A DNA stretch of 64,000 nucleotides, taken from positions 4,128,501 to 4,192,500 of the forward strand of contig NC_134028.1 in assembly GCF_964204645.1 (NCBI RefSeq), read 5' to 3'. The DNA is from Tubulanus polymorphus. Taxonomy: Eukaryota > Nemertea > Palaeonemertea > Tubulaniformes > Tubulanidae. Below, one piece after another: positions 49,811 to 64,000 of this stretch. A program made the position numbers and the translations under genes. The notes under the pieces were generated by a model. The model ran no database searches, was not told the DNA's origin, and saw only the letters and a program-made list of their open reading frames with translations. Each line of letters opens with the position of its first letter. The first letter of the stretch is position 1.

Positions 49811-51517
49811 CTACAAAACACGAGGCGCTTTTGGAATAGCGGTGAATGTAGCAGCAGATACTGTTGGCCTCATCGTCGTCGTTGTCGGAGGAGGGAGAGA
49901 AGATATGGAATGGAAGGCATAGATATCAACAGTAATACACTGGAATAGGATGACACCGGCGACAAGAAATAGAAACCAAGTTTTATCAGCCATCTGAAAA
50001 TATACATAATTACATTCTAAACATTGAAACTTAACCGCAAGCGACCGAGCTTTGAAAAACCTGTCATAGAATATCGTTACCGGAATGAAATAGATCTCAC
50101 CATGTTTTACTTACCAAGTCGCCCTTTCTATACCACCAGCTCTGCAAAACAAATCACTCAAATGCTTAACACTTTTATCTAACTAAAAACTTTTAACATA
50201 TTGCAGCAAATAATATAAAACCAATGGCGTAGGAGCCCATATTTAACTTACCATCATGAATCCGATAATTGCGCTTACTGAAAATACATGACAATGAAAT
50301 GACATAGCAGGATATTAAAATCATTATTCATAATTATCATGTTTATCATTATTCATAAAACGTATCAGGCTAAGAAAATATAGTTTGTTTCTCATTTCTG
50401 CTGGTGCTTATAAGTTGACCTGGCCAGCTGCCTATCTATCCTGTACACTTCTTTTTTTTAAATCAGACCTGGCAGCTATAGAATTGAACTGATTACAAAT
50501 TTTATTGCAGTTCACAAAATGACCCAGCCGGTTATGAGAAACACGGTATCATATTTCAGCCTTTGTGTGTCCAAGAAGGATTAAGGTACTTACTGACTAG
50601 ATTGGTAGTTAGAAGATAATTTGCACTGTTATGGGGACCACGTGCCAAGGTGATGATTAATGCGATCTAAACAAAAATATTAATATGTAAACAAGTAGCA
50701 CTGGGCACCAGGAAATTATACAGTGTTACAGGCATATACTTACAATAAGCATAAGGGCAGTTATTCCACCAACAATCTTTGCGAATAATACCTATAACAT
50801 AAAAGGAAACATATTTTAAATTTTACAAACTGAAGATAATCTATATTCAAAACAATAGATGGCGCCTGATACAACGTGATGTCTCTATTTCTATCACTTA
50901 CCCCCCCCCCCCCCCCTGTGCAGTATCCTAAGAGTGTAAAGGTATGGCCTAAAACATATGGTACCTAGGATATTTGGGCTGGGATGCTGCTGCTGGTTTT
51001 AGGTTTCTCAAATAGATATGTACCTAAGTTAACCATAACACTATTCTTCAACAACACAGGCCATCCAGTGGAAAGGTGACCTAAAGTGCAGTTACACCAA
51101 GTACTGCCAATGGTGACATTAAAAAATGAACCGCCAACCGCATCCGAAATAACTTAGCACAACTTCACAAGGTTTGTAGCTGTACACAGACCACCTAACA
51201 TCAACTTATCTCTCTCCCATTGCATATATGAAACATTTGAAGCAACGTACCACACAGATACAGATACACACACTTCACTTGACTGACATTTTATTGACAA
51301 TACGTGTGTGACACTTTTTGACACAACTTTTGACATTCTTTACAAACAAGTGATTTAAAGTAATTCCAGAAAGAATTCTTAAACAGAATTCCAACATTTT
51401 TGAAAGAGAAAGTGTATTACTCACTAGACGAGGTGATGCATCGTGATAAATAGCGTTCGGGTCCTGCCAATGAGCCGGGTCTCCGCCGGTACCAGCCTCG
51501 GGATTAGGAGTCGCCAT
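49811..51517 (-). CDS. TMEM243: Small multi-pass membrane protein resembling TMEM243
   Basis: Six exons in transcript order: 51425-51517, 50744-50791, 50594-50666, 50252-50277, 50115-50141 and 49811-49993, in phase, 149 residues. Four hydrophobic segments are visible (FAKIVGGITALMLIIALIIT, LVISAIIGFMMSWW, WFLFLVAGVILFQ and neighbours). The loop WYRKGDL and the later IYAFH match the human TMEM243 words WYRQGDL and LYFH in the same relative place, so I assign it there on topology plus these words. The N-terminus is short and polar (MATPNPEAGTGGDP). The C-terminus carries a Pro/Thr-rich extension (LPPPTTTTMRPT) that the human protein lacks, making this one about 30 residues longer. Molecular function in the family is poorly known. 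Very short exons (26 and 27 bases) make this gene easy to miss. It is head-to-head with METAP1. Confidence 0.62.
50367..50562 (-). mobile_element. MITE family A, copy 4 (reverse orientation)
   Basis: It lies in intron 3 of the TMEM243-like gene. Ends AGGCTAAGAAAATATAG and GGTATCATATTTCAGCCT; the reverse complement shows CAGTTCAATTCTATAGC, GTACAGGATAGATAGGC and CAGGTCAACTTATAAGC, matching the copies at 14178 and 15143 block by block. Confidence 0.78.
50853..50866 (+). promoter_or_regulatory. Weak CTCF-like motif
   Basis: CAATAGATGGCGCC shares the AGATGGCGCC half with the word at 33958. It is intronic. Motif evidence only. Confidence 0.25.
50901..50917. repeat. Poly-C tract
   Basis: A run of about 17 C residues in intron 1 of the TMEM243-like gene; such tracts often vary in length and are prone to assembly error. 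Confidence 0.9.
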
Positions 51518-51592
51518 CTTGAACTAATTGTCATCATGTGACACTGTCGCGGAGTCGAGAATGTGGAGACATTTACCGTAACCGAATTCAAA
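51518..51592. promoter_or_regulatory. Bidirectional promoter between the TMEM243-like gene and METAP1
   Basis: Only 75 bases separate the two divergent start codons, so both transcripts must start inside this interval or inside each other's first exon. It contains TCATGTGAC (E-box/M-box type) and no TATA box. The METAP1 start sits in TTCAAAATGGCAGCC, a YY1-like context. A shared CpG-type housekeeping promoter is the simplest reading. Confidence 0.7.
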
Positions 51593-54500
51593 ATGGCAGC
51601 CTCCATGAAAATCTGTGAAACCGCCGGTTGTGGAAACGAAGCCAAATTGCAATGCCCAACGTGCATTAAATTACATATTCCAGGTTCATTCTTCTGTAAC
51701 CAGGTATTGCAACTAATTCAATCAAATAATTAGAGTTGTAAATTCGTAACAACATGTTAAATTTTTACTAAAGAAAAGACCCATCTCATTCATTCTCCTC
51801 ACTCAAACGTCGAGGCCCTGCATCCTCGCTTGCCAGGGTTTGATTGCCTCCCACTGAAGCTCGAGTCAACAGAAACCCTGGCTGCAGACCCTTCATAGGT
51901 CTGTAAATCACCCACGATTTCTTGAGCAGATTGCTGCTAAGCGGGCACCCACCAGTCTCTCAGCCAATCAGTGAATCAGATGCATTGTTTTTCCCCTGTC
52001 TGTTTTTCGCTCTATAAGTCTAAATCAATCAATACAGCACAACCGCTTGGCTAGATTATGACCGCTGAATGACAACCTGGCCACCTAAATCTTGGGCGGT
52101 GTAGTAGACCAATGAAGGGTCTGCAGGTAGGGTTTGCATTGGCATGCGCTTCAGCCGGAAGCAATTAAACCCTGGCAAGCAAGGATGAGGCCCTGGTGGG
52201 CTTGCGAACAACCGGTCTGTTTAGTAGTCATTTAGCTGAAATATGAGTGAATGAAGAATACTATATATCTTACAGGAATGTTTCAAAAACAGCTGGAAAG
52301 AACATAAAGCTGTACACGCTAAAGCGAGTAAGTTTAAATACACCCTGATGATTCTCTTTTAACCGTGAACGTTTGTCTATTATTTGAATTTGTTGCATTA
52401 CCGTATAAGCTTTCCTTTTTGACAGAAAATGAAGCGAAGGCAGCCAGCGAAGCATTATCCAACTATAATCCGTGGCCGGGATATCGTTTTACCGGTAAAC
52501 TAAGGCCTTACCCGCAGGTAAAATAAACAGCTAACTAAGTACCGATATTCTATCTATAGTCGAATAGGTCACATTTGGTTTCTATAGACTGTCTGATATA
52601 AATTAAGTGAAACACCCACAATAAGAGGAGAGAATCTGACATTTCGACTCAAATCTATGAGCAATTTTCAAAATCTTTTTTTTTCTAAGATCACATTTTA
52701 TTCAATGAGAATGTTAATTATTTTTTAGACCCCAAAACGATTGGTGCCTGATACAATTCCTCGACCGGATTATGCCGATGATAAAGATGGTAAGAGTAGA
52801 TTTCACTACTTCACTCATTTCTAGAATTTGTTACTGTCTTTTGTGTTTTAATCTGATGTACGATAAAATCCTTTATCATGAAAATGAGTCAAGTTTTCTT
52901 AATCAAGGAACACTGAATTCCCAGTATAATACAGTATTTCTAAAAATGACTATTAGAATATACAGTCAAAGTCCATTATAATGCAACTGTTGGCACCAAT
53001 GGAATACATGGGGTTAAAACAAAATTGGCGTTTTGAAAAATCAATGGTATTTCATCGAGTTTGAGTTAGTTTGGGCAAATTTGTCATCTGAAAATTGTTA
53101 AGCGAGCAATGGCATTAAAAAGGATGGCGTAATGGACTTGGACTCAAGTCGAAACATCGAAATAAACTCCCTAGCTCAAAAAAAAAGTTTTCGCACTCGT
53201 TTTGGGATTTAATCGTAGTTCATCACGATTATCTATGTGTTTGTAGGAATCCCGTATAGTGAACGTGCTCTACGCGGAAACAATAGCATTCAACAATTAG
53301 ACGACGACGACATCGAATCGATGAGAGTTGTTGGGAAGGTCAGTCAGTGCTGCAAGCTTCTAATTCATATCCGCAGATTTGAAATGTTGGGCTAAAATTG
53401 GCTCCGCAGACTTTTACAAAGCGTATTGGAGATTCTGATTGATTTTGATGGATGTATATTTTGTAGCTGGCTCGTGAAATTTTAGATATCGGTGCCGAAG
53501 CTGTCGCTGTAGGGGTTACAACTGATGAAATCGATCGACTTGTTCATGAGGTAAAATACAACAGTGAAATCCGCTTAATTCCAAAAAGCAGCCCTCAGAC
53601 AAAAGATTAGCCTACAATGCTGAACAGTCAGCAAATTCTGCGCGGAAAAAAGTTTCCTGAAAAATATCTGAAAAAGTTGATGACCTCTAAGCTTATCCGA
53701 TGATGGTGATGTTTTAGACATATCTCTTCAACTCGATGAATTATGTCAGTCCCAAATGATCCGGGTTCTAATGTAATCGATTTACTCATTGTTCACTTCA
53801 TTTCTTCCTTGTTGCTTTCATCAGCTGCGTGTAAATCAGAATACTTCTACTTTCAGGCTTCTATCGACCGAGAATGTTATCCTTCCCCGTTGAATTACTT
53901 CACGTTTCCGAAATCCTGCTGCACGTAAGCCACAAATCATCTACTGAAAATCAACGCATAATTCGTAGATATTTTCTAGTGAACGCGCATATCTTTTCAG
54001 GTCTATAAACGAAGTGATTTGTCATGGAATTCCCGATCAAAGAAAGCTAGAAGATGGAGATATTCTCAATAGTGAGTTAACCCCGTACAAGTGATAAGTG
54101 GTGTATATGTTTATGTATATTCTCCAATGCTTATTATGGAAATTTTTCGAATATTGTGTTTCAGTTGATGTAACTGCTTATCACAGAGGTTTTCATGGTG
54201 ACCTGAATGAAACTTTGTTCGTCGGAAACGTTGATGAAAAGAGTAGAACTTTAGTCCGCGTAACTTATGAATGTTTAGATCAAGCTATTCAAAATGGTAT
54301 GTCATTATTTCATACTCGTTATTGTCTATATTTTGCTGATTCGATTAAGATTTTACTGCGATGCTTTATTTAAGTGAAACCGGGCGTAAAATATCGAGAA
54401 ATCGGAAATATTATCCAGAAGCATGCTCAATCTCATGGATTTTCAGTAGTTCGTAGTTATTGTGGACATGGAATTCATAGGTAACTTTTTTTTCATAAAA

Positions 54501-55293
54501 TCCAAAACTTCCTCTTACCGATGATTCGTTCTTGTGCTATAATATTGCATTGGAAAATGTTTTTAAGTATCATGTTTTCATTGGTTATTATGAATTGCAG
54601 TTTGTTCCATACAGCACCGAATGTACCTCATTATGCAAGTAAGTAAAATATGAATATCTGAGATTAAGTAAAGTGACTTCACATCCTCCCTGATTTGAAC
54701 CTGATGTCATCGCGAGACTCTGCCATGGGAGGAAACCCTCGATAATTAGCCCCAGTGTACACATACGCAGGCTTAGTCCCACGAAAACGTGCAGCGCCAA
54801 TCAAATTTCCTGAAACAAATTTGCAGATAGTTATGAACTGATTAACTGGGGCTGAAATGAAACGTGATTTATGATGGGTTTATAATGACATCATCACGTA
54901 GCTGTGCACTGCGGACAATCATGCATAGTTTTGTGACGCGGCGAAGTCTCGCGATGACATCAGATTCGAAATCCTGCCGAAGAAGGACTTCATCATCCGA
55001 CATTTTATACATGTGAGAAATGTTCAAGTAACATGTTACACACGTCGTTTCTATTATTCTTCACAGAGAACAAGGCCATCGGAATAATGAAACCCGGCCA
55101 CACATTTACGATAGAACCGATGATATCGGAAGGAAGTTGGCGCGATGATACGTGGCCCGATAGTTGGACGGCGGTCACGCAAGACGGAAAACGATCGGCT
55201 CAGTTCGAACACACGTTACTAGTCACAGATACCGGTTGTGATATACTAACTGCTCGTCGACACAAAGGTGGACAACCTTTTTTCATGGATTAA
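51593..55293 (+). CDS. METAP1: Methionine aminopeptidase 1
   Basis: Twelve exons: 51593-51703, 52276-52327, 52426-52517, 52729-52789, 53247-53338, 53467-53550, 53857-53924, 54001-54071, 54165-54296, 54375-54480, 54601-54638 and 55067-55293, in phase, 377 residues. An N-terminal zinc-binding region (Cys/His pattern in [17 protein letters not shown] and the following [15 protein letters not shown]) is typical of eukaryotic MetAP1 and mediates ribosome association. The pita-bread catalytic domain carries all five metal ligands: D212 and D223 ([14 protein letters not shown]), H286 (CGHGIH), E319 (TIEPM) and E350 (QFEHT). The enzyme removes the initiator methionine from nascent proteins in the cytosol. 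An AATAAA lies at 55724-55729. Length and motifs are complete; nothing suggests a defect. Confidence 0.98.
51812..52196. mobile_element. MITE with long inverted repeats in METAP1 intron 1
   Basis: The left arm (GAGGCCCTGCATCCTCGCTT and on through CTTGCCAGGGTTTGATTGC, GCAGACCCTTCATAGGTCT) is repeated inverted on the right (GACCAATGAAGGGTCTGCAG ... GCAATTAAACCCTGGCAAGC ... GGATGAGGCCCTGG). The arms are about 100 bases each with mismatches, around a central loop. No coding capacity. Confidence 0.75.
52963..53147. mobile_element. Possible pogo/Tigger-type MITE in METAP1 intron 4
   Basis: Left end CAGTCAAAGTCCATTATAAT and right end CGTAATGGACTTGGACTC form imperfect inverted repeats. The internal sequence is non-coding. 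Confidence 0.4.
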
Positions 55294-58200
55294 AACATTC
55301 AGTGGAATCTAAAATAGATTTCGTTTCTATCATAGTGCATGGAATGAGTTGCATGATGTTGGCTGAATAGTTTGAGTTGTTGAGGATGAATCTTTGCTAG
55401 TTCTCAATACGTCGAGTCAATTTATAAGCGTTTGTTGAAGCGTGTAGTTCATTTTACACGTATTTAAAATGCTAACATTTTTTGACCGCATCGAACAATA
55501 GAATGAATCTAGCAGATTCGCCTTGTATTTTTTCTGCTTTCTGAACCCGGCTGGATTTTATGGCCAGCATATTTCTGGTCAGTGTCAAATCATTTGCTTC
55601 ATTTCTCGTGCATGAAAAAGTTCAGTGCTATGTATTTCAGGACTTTACATGGTATGTAAAAGTAATAATTCAATCTGATATTTATAGTTTTGAAATATGT
55701 TATTGTATCATGCGTATGAATCTAATAAAAATATTTTATATCGACTGAAATTTTAATCTTCTCTTTTGTGTTTTTCTCTGGTTTGAAGTCACATCTTGAT
55801 AGGAACAACTCTTCATCATCATTTTTAATCATCTTTCAGTGACTAAAATGATCTATGTACTGTAAATAATATTGAAATCTATTAAATTAATTGATAAATC
55901 TATTACACCTGGATTCGAAGGATGCTGGCCAGATGAATGAAAATCAGCCCAAAATGTGAGAGATTCTAAACAAGATCATGAGATTCATCTACCGTACATG
56001 TTAGTGCATGAATTTGCATGAGCATAGTGGCAGTACTGTCTACGTTCTTTGCTGCTTTCACATCAGTCAAATCGTCCTACCTTCCCACTGAAAAGTGCAC
56101 CACCAGTAAACATCCACTCATAAAAGATCGGTTTATTTTTAAAAAATTTTATCGTTTTATTGAAAATTATTTTCACAAATTTTTTTCTTGTGTGTGAATT
56201 ACAGTTTTGTCATCTTCAGAAATAATAATAATAATAATATCGTTGCATACAATGTGAAACAATGGCAAGTGAAATACATCATTCACATGATTCTAGTATT
56301 TATCATTAACTAACTGTACAATATATCGTAATACATCATTTTCTGGTTGTCTTACTTTGTAGAAACCCTAACTAAAATCGGTAATGAGATTACTAAGGTA
56401 GAATTCCGTACGTACATATTAAGAACATTTTCTGCATAAGCAATTGAGATCCGAGACCTCGTAATGCACATGTGCATTATGTATTAGAGATTACAAATTG
56501 GTGGATTTATGCGCCCTGCCCATAAATGTTATGTTCAAGTGATGATTTTGTCTAATTTACCAGGTACTATCAAAATGAAGAGCATAAGTAAAGTTATTAC
56601 TGTAAATAATGTTGAAATGATTAATCAATTACTATGATATTATGATTCGAAAAGTATTCTATCTAACTTTCGCCATATGAATGAAAATCAGGCCAGGATA
56701 TGAGTGAGATTCTTTACAAGAATTTGAGATTCAGTAAAATGTATAGTGATTGGAAATTCGTAAATATGTTGAATTTTGGGTTCTTCCATTGCTAAAGAAC
56801 AATTTCGAATGTCCTAACAATTTGGTCGCATAGAATGAAAACAATGATAATGACAACTTAAAAAGTGCAAGCAATGAGCACAATGCATAGTAATAACAGA
56901 AAACACCAAGACATACTTCAAGAAGCACCAATCGCAAACGATAAGTAAGTTAAAATCAGGTAAAATGAAAGTCGATCATAAAATCATAGCAGGCAATGAA
57001 TTGGAAGATATTAATAGTAAAATCAAAACTGTTTGCAAGGACCCCCAGAAGCAAGTTTACTCTGAAAGCCCTCAAACAACTCAGGCACCAATAACAAAGT
57101 TTCTTCAAAATGAATTAACAGGCGTCAGCTACTCTGTTGTGTGGTTACAAGATATAACACAAAACAAGTGTAAAAATGAGTAAAAAATTGATGACATAAC
57201 ATAGCAATATACAATATATAATTATGAAGGTTTGTTCGCTAATCTCATGGTTAACAAAATTCTACCGAGGAAGACTTCTCCAAATGATTAATATCTATAA
57301 TGATGTTCATAACATAATCGAACAATGCAGTGAATTACAAACTAATCTCAAATGGAAATAAAAAACCATTAACTGGTCTCCTGAAAATAATCTCAATTCA
57401 AACGGAAGACAATTCGATCCCTAACGAAAACACTTTGGAATCGTAACTCGAGAAAGTATGGCTTCGTAAGGCCTGGATCCAGAATCGTGACTTAGGGAAT
57501 GGTTTTAATTTAAGATTGGTTTCACAGTAGAACCTCGCTACAATGAACTTCACCGGACCAGAAAACCTGCTTGTTATTACCAATAGTTCATTATATCCAG
57601 CATGAAAATATTCAAACTGTCTTACTAGGGAAACAATTTTATATTCTTAATATCCGATGAATGGTTTTATCTGAGTTCGATATAACGAGGTTCCACTGTA
57701 TGACTAAAATGAGCTAAGCCCTACGTGATCTCAAATATGAACTATTAACCGGAACCAGGCCCCGGGACTTATTAAGCACCAGCTGAAAGCATACAATTTT
57801 TCTACATAAATTAGAAAAATAACACTCAGATGCTGAAATTGAGTTGCATAAGACTGATTCAAGGCAATTTGAATTCACCATGCCACATAAGTGGATCTAA
57901 ATTGACATATGAGAAACAAATCACTTTGAATTTTACATTGTGACAAAAAAACTCGTAACAAAACATCATAAAGGTATTTTTTGATTAGACAAAACATATT
58001 ATCATTTAACAATACAAGTGTAAATCATTGATAACGAATCAGAAATTACTGGTAAATTACATAATTTTGAAAAAAATGTTTAACTTCTGGTTAATTAAGT
58101 AGATTTGCCAAATATGACAAAAGTAATCTACAGTAACTGATAAGTACAAGGAATATGAAACAGACTCATCCAGTTGTGATGACACTAAATCAATGGATGC

Positions 58201-60270
58201 ATGAGGCTCAAAAATAAAATTAGATTTCCCTACTGGATATACGGGAAAAGCTTTTTGAAAATTATTTCATGCATGAAATAATCGACAAATACATGATTTT
58301 AACATTTAAAAAATTGCACCTTGGTAAAATTTCCTTGAAAAAAACATGCGGCGACTAAAAAATCATCTAGATTTTAAAAGGTTTGAAATCCTTAGTTAGA
58401 ACGATAAAAGATTAAATTTTTGACATGATTTTAAAAAACAACGAATAATAATTAAGTTACACGCACCGATATCAATTAACTATATCATGATGCATAATTT
58501 CTAAAAAATGATTTCAAAGTTTACATCAATTTGTGTGATGTTGTGAGGAACAGGGTAGTCGGAGAGGTTCTTCGAAGACCGTTCTATTGGTTCGTCTATA
58601 CATGGATTGGCAAAACTTCAGAAACATCTACGAAGCCGTAAAATTTCATTTCAATTTTTGACACGAACCAGAAACAGCATTCTACTTGATTTATAAATAT
58701 TTTCGACACAATGAGGTAGCAAAATAATCGTTTTAAGTTACAACTCAAATAAAACTAATTGAAATCAATTACTCGTGATTTTCAAAACTAATTGATGAGC
58801 GAAATAAATTAGTTTCAATGGTGAAAAGTGAGAAAAGATATGAACATAGCAACGTGTTATATGTATGTGGCGCCATGATATGATGGCAGGTAGTCCTGAG
58901 ACACTAAAAATACATTCTATTTACAATATATTATCGACAAAATGAATACTAAAAAAAATCTATGTACAGAAGTGCATGATTCACACAGAATTCTAGTATT
59001 GTGTTATTGTGTGCTAAGACTCCAAAAAAGCCACCAATAACTGAAACCAAGCGGTGAAATGAAAGTGGATGATTCTTGGTGATATTCAAGCCTTATGCAG
59101 TTTCTCCGGTGGTTTTTCAAGTGCTGCTAAATCTTTTCAAATTGGAAGCTTAAGTAGAGTCACTTCTCACTTCCTCGTTTTCAAATTTTTTCATCCATTA
59201 TCGCATTCGGTGAACACCTTTCAATAGGTTCAAAACTCGGTTTCAAATTCATTCCCAAGCCAGCCGCAGCTGTTTGTCGATATCCGAAACCTCGCACAAA
59301 AACTAATTCCATTCAATTTTCAAAGTCTGATATAAGATCTTAAACATATGGGGCATAAACAACTGAAATTCTATACTGCTTTTAAAATAAACTATTATAG
59401 ATTTTCTGACTGTGGTACTATTACATGTATGGATTTTTAAGTCCCTAGTTCCGCAGTTGTGAGTTCACTAACTTCTAGTCAAGTTTAAGTAATATTCTAT
59501 CATTTTTGACTTACTCATCAAGGTGGAACTAGACCCTAAACATGCACTGCAAAATAATCATATTATCATGTAGCATGATGACAATTCTGTATATCTATGT
59601 ACAGCTGGTCTATTAAAATGTTTATTTACATAATATGATTAATTATAAAATGATATCTTTATTTACAGTCAGTGTAAAAAAGTTACTGTTATTCAAAGTT
59701 AACTTCACGATGATAGAAAACATAGTATCTAATATGCATGTATTGTGTGTTTGAAATCTGCCTTTTTGCCCGAATATCAAAATAACATAGCGGGGGTTAA
59801 AGAGCTACGTAATCTGTTCGCTCTACCGGTAACTCTGAGACTGACCCAGTTGGTCGGGAAAAGCCAGACCAGCAAACTCGACATTAATTATTCGTTTGTT
59901 TCGTTCGTTTTCTTAACACGCCGACAGATCCATGGATTTTAAGCGATGAGAGGTTTTTTTGTGACGGTTTTCAAAGAAAAACAAACTGTGATATGTTACA
60001 TACGCGATTAAAAAAACGCCTCCAATTTCAGCTCAAACTGCTCATAATCGGTGGCAGAGTTTCCGGTCAGTATTTGCGCTTCGCTGACTTGACGATAATT
60101 CCTGAACTGGCACGGCCATTAGAAATGAAATTCAAAGCACATCCGCGCTGATCAGGCCGAGTGGCTGAATGAGCTGCATTTTATGAACGATCTCGTGATG
60201 TTTTAATAGCACCATAACGCAACAGTGGTTCCACAGCGGTCACTCTCAAGCGGTGACCGACGCACGTGTC
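55294..60270. other. METAP1-BMP receptor convergent spacer, probably including a long receptor 3' UTR
   Basis: About 430 bases of METAP1 3' UTR are expected up to the AATAAA at 55724. The remainder is AT-rich; minus-strand AATAAA words (TTTATT on the plus strand, near 56130 and 56155) could end a very long BMP receptor 3' UTR. It contains a MITE (57525-57698) and a short (AAT)n run (56221-56240). No coding exon seen. Confidence 0.45.
57525..57698. mobile_element. pogo/Tigger-type MITE
   Basis: Left end CAGTAGAACCTCGCTACAAT and right end TATAACGAGGTTCCACTG are near-perfect inverted repeats of the CAGTNGAACCTCG type seen in pogo-like elements. It is 174 bases with no coding capacity, followed by TA on the right side. 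Confidence 0.7.
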
Positions 60271-63329
<3,059 letters not shown>

Positions 63330-64000
63330 CTGAAAATAAGATTCGAAAACATACTAATTTTTTGATGATACATGTTTATACTATATCAGACGGAGCTACC
63401 GGTGCACGGGAAAGAAACTGCGGCAAGTGAGCGTATAGGATTCTGTACACGAGCGAAATCAATCGCGATCGATCAAAGTTCAAATAAATCAAGTTCCGTT
63501 CAGGTTTTGATCTGTCAATTAGTTCGAACAAACACGTTTCACAGACCTCCCAGAACATTTATACACCGGGAGAGATCATACGTAGCGCATGAAATGAGAC
63601 TGCGCTGAATGATGAGGGGGTAGCTCCACAACAAACGAGAGACGAACAGAGCGAAATCGACCTCACATCGATTAGAGAACCACCTGTATCTCGGGAAGCA
63701 GACGGCTCTTGAATGAATCTTATAATATCCTCCTCGTAACTTATGCTTCACATCGGGTGAAAATACGTTTTTTTTACTACACTACTACATCAGATGAAGA
63801 AAACATTCTTATAATGAAATGTGCCGACCACATACCGGTATGTAACTGCAATACACTGTATACAGATTGCACGTCACATGTATCAGAAATCTGTTGTTTT
63901 TTTTAAATATTTTTAATAGATAGTTCTAATATTTCTACGAATTCTTATTCGTATAGATAGAATGTTGTCTGCATTTGCTAAATAAGAGAAAGAAAGAGGA
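63330..64000. other. BMP receptor intron running off the window
   Basis: No further kinase exon is visible up to the right edge. I see no repeat or other gene here. Confidence 0.5.

Overview
This is a window of nuclear DNA from an animal. Genes are split into many short exons bounded by GT/AG splice sites, intergenic DNA is AT-rich, and MITE-like transposons and tRNA-derived SINEs are scattered through introns and gene deserts. The proteins (muscle myosin heavy chain, meiosis protein MEI1, a SOCS protein, stomatin-like 1, sphingosine-1-phosphate lyase, methionine aminopeptidase 1, a BMP type I receptor) are bilaterian. The myosin head resembles lophotrochozoan (for example molluscan) muscle myosin, so a marine spiralian invertebrate is the best guess; the species cannot be named from this window. 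I see no bacterial, viral or phage gene.

Layout. 1-3736: the 5' end of a muscle myosin heavy chain gene on the minus strand (five coding exons, a split leader, a TATA promoter and a MEF2 site); the rest lies off the left edge. 4454-14031: a 26-exon plus-strand gene that I reconstruct as MEI1. Its last introns and 3' flank carry a palindrome-rich inverted-repeat element and two copies of a MITE family. 14136-31927: a gene desert with MITEs, a tandem duplication, a CTCF-like site and at most weak candidate exons. 31928-33121: an intronless SOCS2/CISH-type gene on the minus strand, with a TATA box and three STAT-type motifs upstream. 33524-39302: a second desert. 39303-43256: STOML1 (nine exons, plus). 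43849-47916: SGPL1 (16 exons, plus). 49811-51517: a small membrane protein resembling TMEM243 (six exons, minus), sharing a 75-base head-to-head promoter with METAP1 (51593-55293, 12 exons, plus). 55294-60270: the METAP1 3' end, then AT-rich DNA that probably includes the BMP receptor 3' UTR. 60271-63329: the last five coding exons of a BMP type I receptor kinase on the minus strand, running off the right edge.

The genes do not form a pathway; they are ordinary animal neighbours with independent jobs (muscle contraction, meiotic recombination, JAK-STAT feedback, late-endosome lipid handling, sphingolipid breakdown, N-terminal methionine removal, BMP signalling). Exon models were built by hand from splice consensus, reading phase and family resemblance; the phase closes at every junction given except where stated. 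The most useful observations are the STAT-site cluster upstream of the SOCS gene, the four-copy MITE family, a possible in-frame retained intron in MEI1, CTCF-like motifs and the compact bidirectional promoter. No new defence or catalytic system is visible.
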